A stretch of DNA of 64,000 bases from Diplolepis rosae (GCA_030998225.1 JAPYXD010000727.1:992001-1056000), one strand, 5' to 3'; positions 47,448 through 59,620 are shown, numbered from the stretch's first letter. The notes: generated by a model from the letters alone, not told the origin. A program made the numbers and translations.

Positions 47448-49777
47448 ATATAAACTATACTTCAAAATGCTTAGAAATTGAGAACCACTGTTACCCTTTT
47501 AAATCTACCAATACGATTACTATTCCAGCTCGAACAGTTACAACATTTTATGTTAATATAAAAAATACAGAAAAGAGTGAAGGGTATGTACCTCGATTAC
47601 ATATCCAAGATGGCGTCTACGTAGGTGACGCAGTTGTAAAAAATCACAGAGGAAAAGCTTATTTAAAATTTGCAAACACAAATGAAATCCCAATTACATT
47701 ATCCGTCCCATTAGTTAATTTAGAAGACTTTGAAGAACAAGAATGTTATAAACAAATTGAAAATTTAATTAATTTCAAAAAAACAAATAACGAAGATTTA
47801 TCAAGTAAAATATTAAATAACTTTTTAAAAACTGACAATTCTCTAATTAACTCATGCAAATTTTATAATGTAACAGACGAAGACAGAGTAGAATGTATTA
47901 AAAAACTTCTTCGATTAGACCACTTAAATCAAGATGAATATGAACATGTAGAAAAATTAATTAAAAATAATGCAGACAGATTTAAAATCCCAGGAGAACC
48001 ACTTGAAGCTACTAATGTATTACAACATTCAATTCCTACTGTAGATGACGCTCCAATTTTTTCAAGACAATATAGATTTCCCCCAGTTCACAAGGAAGAA
48101 ATAACAAGACAAGTCGATGAATTATTAAAAAATAAAATAATAAAACCCTCACAATCACCATATAACACTCCAGTGTGGATAGTTCCTAAAAAACCTGATT
48201 CTCAAGGAAAAATAAAATGGTGAATGGTTCTTGATTTTCGTAAATTAAATGAAAAAACAATTGGCGATTCGTATCCTTTACCTAATATAAACGATATACT
48301 TGATTCTCTAGGATCAGCAAAATATTTTTCAGTGTTTGATTTAGCTACCGGTTTTCACCATATAAAAATGAACCCAAAAGACTCACATAAAACCGCATTT
48401 TCTACACCTCACGGTCATTACGAATTCGATAGAATCCCTTTCGGTTTAAAAACTGCACCAGCCACATTTCAAAGATTAATGGATTTAACATTAACTGGAT
48501 TAATCGGAACGGAACTTTTTGTATATCTTGATGACATAGTTATATATGCAAATACTCTAGAAGAGCACGAAATTAAATTCAACAATTTAGTAGAAAGACT
48601 TAGAAAAGTAAATCTTCACTTACAACCAGACAAATGCGAATTTTTACGACCTGAAGTAGGATATTTAGGTCATATAATTGATAAAAATGGAGTACGTCAA
48701 GATCCAAAAAAGATAATAGCTGTAAAAAACTTTCCAGTCCCAAAAACACAGAAAAATATTAAACAATTTTTAGGCTTAGCAGGATATTATAGACGATTTA
48801 TTGATGGATTTTCAAAAATTGCAAGTCCTTTAAATCAACTTCTGAAAAAAGATATACCTTTTAATTGGACAGAAAAACAACAAGCAGCTTTCGATATTTT
48901 AAAAGCAAAGTTATGTGAAGAACCACTTTTACAACGACCTGATTTTTCTCAACCCTTTATACTCACAACAGATGCCTCAGGATTTGCAATAGGAGGTATT
49001 TTATCACAAGGTAAAATAGGTAAAGATAAACCAATAGCATATGCTTCACGTAGTCTAAGTGCTACTGAGAAAAAATATGATACATATGAAAAAGAAGCTC
49101 TTGCTATAATATTTTGTGTAACTCATTTTCGTCCTTATTTGTATGGAAGAAAATTTACTTTAGTGACTGATCACAAACCTCTAGTTTGGTTTCAAAATTC
49201 TAAAGACCCTTGTTCACGAGTTTCACGTTGGAGATTAAAACTCGCAGAATATGATTTTGATGTAATTTACAAAGCAGGAAAAATGAATGTAAATGCAGAC
49301 GCTCTCTCAAGAAACCCTATTGATGATAACAAGGAGAAAGAAAAATATTTACAAGTTGATGACAATGATACTTTTATGACTTCTCAAGAAAAAACGTTTT
49401 TCAAGAAAACTTTTACAAGAAATAAACAAGAAAACTCTAAAAATGAGGTAAGACCTTTAAAACGAAGAAACTTGAATCCAGGAATCGTACCAGACGACGC
49501 AGATCATTTTAGCGAAATTTCAGAAGCCCAAATATTGAATATTAACTCAAAATTTCCAGAATTTTTACAAGAATTCCTTAGTGAAGAATCATTTAGTGAA
49601 ATTGGTGAGAACATTTTAAAATACACAAATTTATTCAAAAATATGGCTTCAAAACTTAATTTTATGACATTATGTTTATTAAGTCCAATGTTTTCCAAAA
49701 ATACGAAAATTTATCATGGAAAACTATTACCACAAGAGCTCAAAAGAGAATACAACAAGAAAAAGCAAAAAATTTGA
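47444..49777 (+). pseudogene. pol: gypsy pol: reverse transcriptase and RNase H
   Basis: The frame is broken by one TGA (48221-48223) inside the first RT block. RT motifs follow in order: VLDFRKLNEKT, FDLATGFHHIKM, FGLKTAPATFQ, and the catalytic VYLDDIVIYAN (48523). RNase H is shown by TTDASGFAIGGILSQ, YEKEALAI, TDHKPLVW and NADALSRNP (49290). After RNase H the frame runs to 49777, but the coherent continuation moves to another frame near 49700. It converts the RNA to DNA inside the particle. Confidence 0.9.
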
Positions 49778-50847
49778 ATCAAAATGAAATCCAAGAAAAA
49801 TTAGACAAAAATTTTTCTTCTAAACCTCTTGTGAAAAAACCTCGAGGTAGGCCAATGAAAAATCTACTTACAAATTTGAAAAATATTCCCTCTCAAACAA
49901 AAAGAAAGAGAGGTAGACCAAGAAAACAAATATATGAAGATGATTTACCAGAAATAAATATGCTAAAAGGAAACCGAACACAAGTAGAATCAGATTCCGA
50001 CTCTGATCCTGATTATTTAGATTATTTGAAACAAGCTCAAGCAAAAAACAAAATGAAGAAGAATGCCAAGAAGCGAAAAAATATTAATGAATTTGAAAGC
50101 GAAGAAAGTGAGAATTATTTTTCAACCTCAGAAGATGAAATCAACGACATTGAAACCTCACACGAAGAAAATGATGGAGAAAATTATGAAGAAAATTTGG
50201 AAGATAATTTTGAAGATGATCTTGAAGACAATTTCGAAAAGAATTTCGAACAGAATTTTGAAGAAAATTTTGAAGACAATCTTGAGGAAAATTTTGAAGA
50301 GAAGTTTGAAGAAAACCAAGAAGAAAAATTGGAAGAAGAATTTGAAGAGCCTTATTTTGAAGAAAATTTGAGATTAAACCGAAGATCTCAAATAAATTGT
50401 GAAAAAATCGATAAAGATCATGATAATTATAATCGCCCACCCCCAGAACCTCCTCCTATAAACTCTCAAACAGAAAAAATTATAACAAGGAAAAATTTAG
50501 TTGAATGTCGCGATCAATTAACTATGCGAAAAGATAATTATGCATATTTTGTTACAACAAATGGAACTCCTCGCGACAACGGATCAAAAACTTTAGAAAA
50601 ACGTGAAATTTTACCAAAATTTAAAAATTTACAAAAAGGGATAGCAAAAGAGATTAAAAAAGGAAACTACTACCATTTTGCACTTCCAATTGAAGAAGAA
50701 ACTAAAGACAATTTATCCGAAACATTAAATAATATAAAATTATCAATATACTCATTACATGAATTATCTCAAAATCTGAAGTTACGGTCAATTAGTATTT
50801 CTAAAACTTCCAGAATTAATCATATACTCACCCACAACTGCTTTTGA
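49672..50847 (+). pseudogene. gypsy pol spacer with AT-hooks and acidic repeat
   Basis: This frame continues pol between RNase H and integrase. It has two AT-hook-like cores, KKPRGRPMK and KRKRGRPRK (~49835 and ~49905), then a long acidic segment (~50090-50360) in which a 4-residue pattern N-F/L-E-E/D is repeated some twenty times, a proline run (PPPEPPP), and a final part with NYAYFVTTNG, EILPKFKNL and LSIYSLHEL that resembles the pre-integrase spacer of mdg1-like elements. AT-hooks bind the minor groove of AT-rich DNA. The amplified acidic repeat is unusual for this position. Confidence 0.7.
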
Positions 50848-51670
50848 AAAAATATCAATGGACATTGTTGGTCCACTACCTGAAACAAAATCTGGTAACT
50901 TATATATTTTAACGATACAAGACAATTTTACCAAATATTCTTTAGCAATACCTCTTCCTAATCACCAAGCTAGTACAATAGCAGATGCTTTTGTGAAAAA
51001 ATTTATTTGCATATTTGGATCACCAAAAGGAGTACTTACTGACCAAGGCAGAGATTTTTTAAGTAATTTATTAAAAAGATTGGCAAAACGTTTTAGAATT
51101 AAACAATTTCGTACCACAGCTTTTCACCCTCAATCAAACGGGTCATTAGAACGTTCACATCATGTGTTAGGAGAATATCTCAAACAATTTGTTGCAAAAA
51201 ATTCAGAATGGGATGATTGGCTTGAACTAGCAATGTTCTCGTATAATACTAGTGTACATGAAGGCACAAAATGCACACCCTATGAATTGGTTTTTGGTAA
51301 ACTGGCTCGTGAACCTTCCAGTGAACCTTTATCACGACAAGAAAAATTACAAACGTATGATGATTATTTAATTAATTTCGTAACACAACTACACGAAATG
51401 CGAACACAAGCAAGAGAGAATCTTATTTCAGCAAAAGAAAAATCGAAAATATATTATGATAAAAAAATAAATCCTTTAGAAGTAAAAATTGGAGATAACG
51501 TATTTTTATTAAAAGGAGGAAAAATTAAAAAGCTGGATAATCAATACACAGGACCTCACGAAGTTTTAGATGTTCTAGGAAAAGGAAATGTAAAAATCAA
51601 CGTAAAAGGAAAACCGACAGTAGTTCACATGAATCGAATAAAAAGATCGCACATGAATATACAAAATTGA
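50820..51670 (+). pseudogene. gypsy integrase core, zinc-binding domain missing
   Basis: The frame contains the catalytic triad in SMDIVGPLPE, LTDQGRDFLSN and NGSLERSHH, then a C-terminal part (IGDNVFLLKG, HMNRIKRSH). The HHCC zinc-binding domain that should come before the core is not present in any frame: the spacer frame ends at 50847 and the core begins within ~20 bp. Part of integrase has probably been deleted near 50820, with a frame change. Integration would then depend on help from other copies. Confidence 0.85.
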
Positions 51671-53252
51671 TTAGCTGAATTTGAATCCAAACCTAAAATA
51701 ATATAAACTTTGCATAAAACCAAAGTGTTTAGAATAACTGAACCAGGAAATGTTTTAAACAAAAGATCTTTTGAAATTTTATTCTAATCTTATTTTTTCT
51801 ATTTCAGAGATTCGAGAAGCTCACTGTACCTTCAAATACCAATCAAAAAATTTCAATATATTTCGTGTCTTTTTTTTCAGAGTAAATTAAACTTCTCAAA
51901 CTAGCAAGTATCTATCAAATTAATCAAAAATGTTTAACTTTTCTCTTCTGTTCAGCAAAAAATAATAATCTAATATCATCACAAAGAAATTATATTTCAT
52001 TAAAATTCTTATGTGTAATTTCTTTGCATTTAATTGAATCAATTTTATTTTTGTTCACCAACCTTTCAAAAAACAAACTAATAACCTTTTTAGAAAGACA
52101 AATGCTAGTTTTCATTCGAGTCAACATTATATTTTATCACTTAAAGAAAAATATAGAAATATTTGTATTTTTCTTCCTTTTTGGATGAAAAAAAAGACTT
52201 TTTCTGACAAGAATAAATAAGCACTTCATAATCGGTGCCATCATAAATATAATTTCAATTTTTGTTTTTTTCTTCCATCAAGGGAACTTTTCTTGATTCC
52301 CATCCTATTGGAAGAACAGTTTCTACAAATATCGAGTCTGTAAATGTATACTATGCGATGGCGTTACAAAATTGTTAATGTAAAAATTGCTTTTCCAATA
52401 GAGATTAATGTGCAACAATAACAAATTGAATAATTACTATTCTTCATATGTTTCATGCACAAATAACTATTAATTTTACAAGAAAGAGTAGAAAAACAAT
52501 TAAAAGTACAAGAATTGTAGGAAAATCTATTACCCTGTGGTTATGTAAAATTGTTTTTCTTATGATTATTTTATTCATTTAATAATACACCAATGAAATT
52601 GAAGTTCATGAAATTAATTTTTAGAAACATGTAAAAGTAATAATAAGCAATAGCAATGCCATGTTTTGAAGAAATTAATTTTAGACTTAACCAAGTTTTT
52701 TCTCTTCAATGTACCAAGTTACAACGTCTATTAATTAATATATGTTATCAACGATCTAAATTCTATTTTTAATCTGTATTATTAATATTATATATGTCAT
52801 TTTCTCTTTTTACTAATGTATACATCAACCATCGTAATACTTGTAAATTGCTCTTTACTATTTTATATCTAATCGATGAAATTTTACAATTTTTAATCTT
52901 CTTTTCATCAATAATCATCATGTTGTAAGTTTAAATAGTTATTATCAATCAAAGAGAAAATTGTTAAATTAGCTAATCACCACTATAACATATGTAATCA
53001 ATGATTGTAATATTTCCAGACTTGTATCCTCCATTATTACTATGCATTTATATAAAACTTGTTATAAAATTTTAATTCGCAACAATAATTGAAAATGTCA
53101 ATTCCTATAATTATGTATAAACAAAATTTTTATGTTATAAATTGGCAAATTAAATTGAAAATATGTACTTGATTGAGTAAGCATCTTGGATTAAAAATGT
53201 ATTCTTCTACCGAAGTTTCGATCGCGGATCGTTAACTCCCCGCGCTCGAACT
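51671..53252 (+). other. gypsy 3' untranslated region
   Basis: About 1.6 kb of AT-rich sequence without a frame of interest; no envelope gene. It ends at the polypurine tract. Confidence 0.6.
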
Positions 53253-53263
53253 GAGGGGGGAGG
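53253..53263 (+). other. gypsy polypurine tract
   Basis: GAGGGGGGAGG abuts the TG of the 3' LTR and would prime plus-strand DNA. Confidence 0.85.
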
Positions 53264-54101
53264 TGTCACGTCCCGCGACGTATTTGAATGTATATAATAC
53301 ACACAGGCTGGATTGAGTTAAGAAATCTATGAGGAAATCGATAAAGGGGAATAGGGAGTAGGGGAAGTAGGGAGCAGTATAGGGCCCCTTCTCCTCTAAG
53401 AAGATATGACTACGTCACGATTTTCGCTGACCGTCCATTTGTATGAAAAAATATAAAAGAGGCCCACACCAAGAGAAAGCAGTCAGTAAATTCTTCGTCT
53501 AGTTCGACACTTAAATTTTCCTTCGGATTTATAACCGGTCTCGCGACAATAGTCCAGTGCGACATTTCAATTTAACTTCGGAAATCTCTGAGTTTGAGAT
53601 TAATAAAATTCGACCGGGACAATTTCAAATCCAAGTTCGGGAGTCGTAAAAGTCATCGTGGTCTTGTATAGATCTTTGTAAAGATCTTCGAACAGTGTCA
53701 TAAATTTGGATCACCGCCCTTTACGGAATATAACTGTGCGGCCTATAACTCCGTCTCTCTCACACACTTGGAATACACCTGTGGGGATCCAGTATTTACT
53801 ACTCACCGCCGTGTGGATTAACCCTCAACATAAAGGTACCGAACCTCTCTCTCTCTATCATTATTCTTTGTCTCTTTCTCACCCACGTACCAATCAGCCT
53901 GTGCCTACATTATATAAGAATTGTCTTAACGAATGTATATCCGGAAATTTTAACCAGTAAAATAAATTCAATTTGTATTATTTTCATAATCATTGTGTCT
54001 TTCATTGACTTATCCTCATCCCTAAGCGAGGATCATTCGATCCTAACTTAAAACGAGGAATCTTCGATCAAAGTAAGTATTTACGTATTTGTTACGTAAC
54101 A
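53264..54101 (+). repeat. gypsy 3' LTR
   Basis: TGTCACGTCCCG...GTTACGTAACA; about nine differences from the 5' LTR, including one small indel near 53935. The target duplication ATAC follows. Confidence 0.95.
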
Positions 54102-54143
54102 ATACTAAACTAATTGAAAATGATTTTACATGAGCACGTATGA

Positions 54144-54578
54144 ACTGCTGCTACATTTATAGCAAAATTAAATTCTCATCCTGCAGTACCACGATCTTTT
54201 ACAGTAGAATTGATACATGATATTGAAGATATTATGAGTCACATAGAAACTTTAAAAGAAGCATGCTCTACTCTTCCTGAGTCATCACTAAATTTGCTTA
54301 ACATGCTTGATATACTTCAAAATGCTTTCATAGATCACAAAACTGAGCATCAATCATTGAATTATTTTAAAAATATGAAAACTTTAATTATGCCTGAACA
54401 GTATTCTATAGGGGGTCAGAAGAGAGCAATTAAAAAAATAGGCAATAAAAAGCGGCTTTGTAGTTTAGAATGTTTTGTTACCGTAATATCCTTGAAGGAA
54501 GTGCTAAAAAAAATTTTGAAACTCCCTAAAGTTTTTGAAACTATTTTAATTCATTTAGAAAAAGTTAGGCAAAGTTAG
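54144..54578 (+). CDS. unidentified coding relic in the inner hAT-like element
   Basis: The frame is open for 144 codons from just after a TGA at 54141 to the stop at 54576-54578. It begins FIAKLNSHPAVPRSFTVEL, continues with helical leucine-rich stretches, and ends VISLKEVLKKILKLPKVFET. Composition and period look coding. The pattern recalls the N-terminal part of transposon-associated proteins seen in insects, but I cannot name the family. Whatever lay upstream was cut by the gypsy insertion. Confidence 0.45.
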   Translation, partial: TAATFIAKLNSHPAVPRSFTVELIHDIEDIMSHIETLKEACSTLPESSLNLLNMLDILQNAFIDHKTEHQSLNYFKNMKTLIMPEQYSIGGQKRAIKKIGNKKRLCSLECFVTVISLKEVLKKILKLPKVFETILIHLEKVRQS

Positions 54579-54730
54579 AAAAAAATAAATAATAGCGACG
54601 CCAACTAGTATTAACATTGATTTTATGATTTTATACAAATCTTTCAAATTCAAGGATCGAAGCCATCAAACCATATTTCATAATTTTCAGAAAATATATA
54701 CTTAATAAAAACATTCAAAACTGTAACTAC

Positions 54731-55010
54731 CTAGTGTGTCCAGATTTGACACGCGAACGTTACGCACACAACGCCAACAGCAGTACGTACTTGAGAATGG
54801 TTGCGCGCGCAGCGTAGTGTATCTGCTGTTCGCAGTGGTTCTCTGAATTTTCTCTGGTTGAAGCCTCCTTGTCAAAGAGAGAAAACCAGAGAAAACTCAG
54901 AGAACCACTGCGAACCGCAGACACACTACGCTGCGCGCGCAACCATTCTCACGTACGTACTGCTGTTGGCGTTGTGTGCGTAACGTTCGCGTGTCAAATC
55001 TGGACACACT
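54731..55010. mobile_element. 280-bp palindromic MITE
   Basis: The two halves are near-perfect inverted copies (AGTGTGTCCAGATTTGACAC at the outside, CTGCGCGCGCAACC inside, a short GAGAAAACCAGAG loop). GTAACTAC occurs directly at 54723-54730 and 55011-55018. An 8-bp duplication is compatible with hAT type. Mirror reading frames on both strands are a by-product. Confidence 0.8.
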
Positions 55011-55080
55011 GTAACTACTATACCATGCTAACTGCGGACGATTTTCACGATCATGAATTTTGAGGTTGGAGTTCCATATG

Positions 55081-55225
55081 TGCTCCCGTTAAACTCTACG
55101 CAAAACGTCAAATCACTAGACATTTCAGCCAATGATATTTTTCTAGTATTCCACAGAATCGTTGGCATTGGCTGAAATGTATAGTGATTTGACGTTTTGC
55201 GTTTCGCGCCCAGTTTAACGGACGC
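55081..55225. repeat. 145-bp hairpin repeat
   Basis: GCAAAACGTCAAATCACTA and CATTTCAGCCAATG pair with their inverses near 55185 and 55165; CCGTTAAACT at the outside also pairs. Probably another small MITE; no clear target duplication. Confidence 0.6.
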
Positions 55226-56043
55226 ACACATGAGACTCGGCCCTGACAGTGATTATAGCCAGGGATTCATCTAATCAGACATGCTTTCAAGACGAACTGA
55301 CCAATAAACTTCAACTTGACAACCTCCATAGATGAATGATTAGTTATTATTGTTTTCCTCGGCTAATTTTGGTTAAAAAAATTTTAGAAACTGAAACATT
55401 GAAAAACATCTTCAGATTTCCATCAAATTTCTTCAAATTCTTCAGAAATCGCAGATTTGTCAAAATTTTTTTCAGATCTGAAGAAAAATCAGTAGACCTG
55501 GCAACAGTGATTGATTCTGAAAGTTTGAAAGCCGCGTTCATTAGTAAGATTCAGAAGAATCACCAGGAATCATTCAGAATCGCCAAGAATCACTCGGAAT
55601 TGCTACGATTCCGTGCACGCTCGAGTTAGCTTGAGATCACTTGAGATCAACGCGTTAAAACTTGTCTAATGCGCAGTCTCGCACGCAGGCTACACATACG
55701 TGGAGCTGCAAAGCTGTTTAGTTCTCAGCTGAAATCGTCCGTGTAGGCTGTAATATTATTGGTTGGTCGAGAATTGAGGGAATCAATTAAGGATCAACAA
55801 AGAATCAGCTGCACTCAGGCGGAATCAACAGCAACCAATCGTAATGATGCAGCTCAATGCGCGCAACTGTCGGAATGATCCTTGTGCTTCTTCTGAGGTT
55901 GGATTCGATTCTTTTCTTTTCTAATTGTCAGAATCAAACCAGATCATGCTTTAAGCGTAGAACCACATGAATCATGAGCAAGTTAACGGAATAATTATGC
56001 TCACGTAAAATCGATTTTGAGTGAACGGTCCTTCGCTATTTCC

Positions 56044-57250
56044 CTGAGTACTACATGCCCTTAAGTTTATAAATTTAATCAAGTTATTCGGATTACAATA
56101 CTTTTTCAATCGAACGGTTACAAGTTAAAATATTGTATATTGTTTCTTTATCGATTCTTGCAACTACCAATGCATATACAGGTCAGACTCTCAATACGGC
56201 CCTAAATACCTAGTTTGCCCAGTGAATCATGGCGCACTAGATGACAGGACAATAGATGCGACGATTTTGGCTATGATAGATTTAATTAACTGTACTAAGA
56301 ATATTTTGAATTTCGAATAAAAATATTTTTGCAAAACACGCACTAAAAAGTACTTTAAGTCTAAGTAGAGCGGTTGTAAGAACGCCCATTAACGACAGAC
56401 GTTTTCATGTTGTACTATATTTTATATATATTATTGATATAAAATGTTCGTAGTCCACGAAGTCGTAAATAGACATCCTCAATACCACTGTACAGACACT
56501 CGAAACACTTCTTCAGGACGTACTTTGCAAAAAATATCGTGTGTGGTACGAAGCTCGGCCATTCTGGGACTCGACCGATGTATTTAGTCCTCTACTGCAC
56601 CTTTTGCGAGCCTTCGGCGCTTCCTCCGTTGTACCTCGGCCTGAATACATCAGTTCTCGCGCCAAAACACGTGCCTCAGATCCTAGCAACACAATATACT
56701 ATTTTTTATAATAATTTAGGAAGTATGTTAAACTGGTACAACTATATTGTTGAATAGGGCTGTGACCTATATCATAATTTAGAGTTCATTTAGGGCTAAT
56801 GTAATGTCCTATCGCCGAATTTAATGCTCTGCATTTTTTTTTCAAAAAAAACATGGTAGTGACAGATTAACGTTGAACTCATGTAACTATTTTCTATCAG
56901 ATATTTAAAAACAGTCATTTTTATCCAACCCCTTTTGAAAACATGCCTTGCAATATGTGCTAGCTTTGAGACCCTTAATTATTGCACATACTGTCTTTAT
57001 CAACGAACGGACACAGAATTTTGCTACCGCTTTACGGAATATATCCGGAAAAATGAGAAAATACAATTGAAACATTTAAAAAAGCCAATTTATTGTATCC
57101 CGAAAAGTGAATTTTAAATATGGTAAATTTGATTTCACATTAGAGTTTTTAGTACAAGTAATTATTCTTAATTGTCGTGGTTTGATGGCATTCATGTAAA
57201 ATTTTCCTTAGAATTTCAAAGTAACCCTTTTAATTAAAAAACTAACCAGC
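56044..57250. other. non-coding; isolated satellite unit at 56762-56890
   Basis: A GC-richer patch (56510-56690) contains GAAGCTCGGCCATTCTGG and related CCTCGGCCTGAATAC but no recognisable gene. At 56762-56890 there is one diverged copy of the ~153-bp satellite of the 13.9-kb foldback. Confidence 0.5.
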
Positions 57251-59220
57251 AAAAACTACATAGTTATATTACGTACCGATGTCCTACAAGTTGATATCTT
57301 TCGTGCTTCTCAGCAATTACGCCTCGGTGATGTTTTCGATACCGCAAAAAGTAGACTTGATTACGCTGCCCGTTGCAACACAGGCAACGGCGGGCTTCTT
57401 GCCAACAAACCAGCATCACTGCAAAAATAATGCAAGCCAAATTTTAGGTCAAAACCAAAGTATCAGAAATAAGCAAAAAAATATGATCCAATCCAGAATC
57501 GGCTTTTTGGCGTATGTCAGCTGTCGAATTTTTCGAAACCGACCTAAGCTCTAATCAAATCAAATGAATACAATGCAAGACGGCGCTTGTTCAGATGTTT
57601 AATTCTTCAAAACCTACCCATGCTCTGATCGAATTAAAAAAGTCGATTGGGGTAGAACACCACCTCTCCCCAGATGATATCAACGAAGTTTTCAAAATCG
57701 ACTCAAGCGCAGTTTAAGTCCTATATTACTGATTTGACGCGCTCTTCACTGATCACTACAAAAACAAAGTATTATCTTAACACTGGATCTGGTGTAAAAA
57801 TAACCTGCAAAAAATTTTATCCTGGATTTGCAATTTGAACATCAGTAATGGAAGAGATTTTAGTATCTAGCAAAATCAAGTATCAAAATTGAAATCTCAT
57901 CCAAACTTGGTGTTGTCTTCGTATATATATACAATTTTTTTAAAAATAGGGACTTATATATTCTAGCACCTAGGTCTGGCTACTCCCATTTTATTCAACT
58001 TAGTTCAAATCCGCAGTCAAAAATAGGGGTTCTCATTTAAGAAAAGGGTTTTACCTCCATTTGACCTTGAAAATTGACCTCAAGGTCTAAATTGATGGTA
58101 CAGTCAAATGTCCCCCTCGGTCCTGGTCAACCTTTGTCCGAACTATTTTTTCGTAGATAAAGTATTTTAGAAGATATTTGGGATTATAGATTAAAATGGG
58201 TCACCGTGTATGTAAAGTTATATGTTTAAGCGTGTTTGGGATTAAAAATATGATTGGCTGTGACTGAATGCTGTGAATGTTTTTGTATGCTGTTTATGTA
58301 TGTATGTATCAGATGACTAATGTCAGGCTCAAGGTAACAATTTTTTTTATTTAAGAGAACCATACATTGCCAGTTGAAATAATACGCCCGATGCTCATTT
58401 TACTCAAAAACGGTTTGAAGTTCCTCAAGCGTTGGTGATATACTTATACATTTCATGTTGACCCACTAACGCATGCTGATGCTCTGTCGTCGATAACGTT
58501 TTACTCAATTCCTTATTATGTCCTATGTAACGCTTATTGTTATTCACTTTGGGTGAATTAGGTATTTATCAAATTCATTTTACCCGACTAGGATTTAATA
58601 ATGTTCAAATGTCCTTATGTCCCAAGTTTAATCGACGGAGTTGAGTAAAATTACTTCAACTATTTTTCTCCGCGTGTAAAAGAAAAGCGCCTTCCTAACA
58701 GTAGGCAGTGTCTACCTGACAATAACAGAGAACTTTGCTGATCAGTTTGCCAATTTCTTGCAAGAAAAATAAAAAAATATTTCAAGATTCCGCAGTATTC
58801 TCCATTTTATTTGTTTAATGAGGTTTTTAATTATTATTTTAGACGAAGAAGTTAACTTTGCATTGCTTTATTTTGTATATATAAGCGACCGAACTTGCCT
58901 TTTGAGTGAGAAAAAAATAATGCCAGATCAAAAAAAAATGTTGTCCTGAGCTTGGTAAAATTTTTTGAAACTGAAATTTTTGTTCAAAAAAATATAACTT
59001 TCTTTTTTAATTAAAATAAAATAAGGGATCTGTCTCCTATAAATAGAATTTATAATGCAGTAATAGTTGATTTTTTATAGAGATTGCATACTTATTAATT
59101 AATTTAATTGAATAAATTAATTTATAATTAAAACGAAATTCAAAACCATATAATTATTTGAAAACAAATTAGACTAAATATTATATGCAATTTAGCTCAT
59201 TTTCCCCTTTCAGTCTATTG
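57251..59220. other. mostly non-coding; GC-richer coding-like patch at 57279-57440
   Basis: 57279-57440 is GC-richer than its surroundings and open in more than one frame (for example RLGDVFDTAKSRLDY), suggesting a decayed coding piece, perhaps from a non-LTR element, but no motif is decisive. The inverse of a CACG(C)GGAGAAAAATAG end lies at about 58650-58674, so a further CACGGAG-type element may end there. The rest shows nothing. Confidence 0.35.
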
Positions 59221-59620
59221 TTTTGACTATTCCTTTATCTCAGGTGTGAAGTGATGGAACTATGTTTCATTCATGGTTATGAACCGACGCATAAAATCGG
59301 CTTCATTGGTGTGAAACATCGCCAAACACTGGATGGAAACATCCTCAGGACGCTGTTTTTGTTTTACCGTGAGCAAACGCGGCACCCATCTTGCGTACAG
59401 CTTGCCCATGTCCGAATTTTCAGCCAATATGCGATGTACAACACTTTTTGATATTCCTACCATGTCTGCTAGCTCGCGAACTTTTAGTTGACGGTCATCC
59501 AATACCATTTAATGGATTTTCTTCATCATTTCTATCGTAGTCACCTCATTTGGTCAACAACTGCGATGTTCGTCTAAGCAGCTCGTACGACTTCGTTTCA
59601 ACTCTACCATCCAATACTTA

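Larger units (their letters stand above)
41827..54101 (+). mobile_element. full-length Ty3/gypsy (mdg1-like) retrotransposon, 12.3 kb
   Basis: It has two ~837-bp LTRs (TG...CA), a 4-bp target duplication ATAC (41823-41826 and 54102-54105), a primer-binding site, gag, protease, reverse transcriptase, RNase H, integrase and a polypurine tract. No env frame is present in the 1.6 kb after pol. The LTRs differ at about nine sites by eye, so insertion is fairly recent. Coding regions carry two frameshifts, one stop and a probable deletion. The long leader is enlarged by a SINE array. Confidence 0.95.
41614..55509. mobile_element. second hAT-like element, split by gypsy
   Basis: The ends TAGTATTGCCAGG and CCTGGCAACAGTG are inverted with two changes, flanked by exact ATTGATTC (41606-41613 and 55510-55517). 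Interior words TCTTCAGATT match the MITEs at 12405 and 37135. Without gypsy it is ~1.6 kb and holds a coding relic at 54144 and a palindromic MITE at 54731. Confidence 0.75.
41481..56035. mobile_element. outer hAT-like element hosting three further layers
   Basis: The ends CGAGGGGCCATTCACT and the inverse of CGAAGGACCGTTCACT match at 13 of 16, and CTATTTCC is duplicated exactly (41473-41480 and 56036-56043). With inner layers removed it is about 660 bp, filled with GAATCA/TGATTC words (41500-41610 and 55515-55980). An 8-bp duplication points to hAT-type movement. Confidence 0.7.

Noticed and set aside
50063..50440. Basic (plus) and hydrophobic (minus) frames over the acidic repeat
   Set aside because: They are other-frame readings of the reiterated acidic codons of gypsy pol.
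54760..54983. Almost identical 60-codon frames on both strands
   Set aside because: They mirror each other because the region is a palindromic MITE.
57279..57554. 91-codon frame as a gene
   Set aside because: GC-richer and possibly a decayed coding piece, but open in several frames with no recognisable motif.
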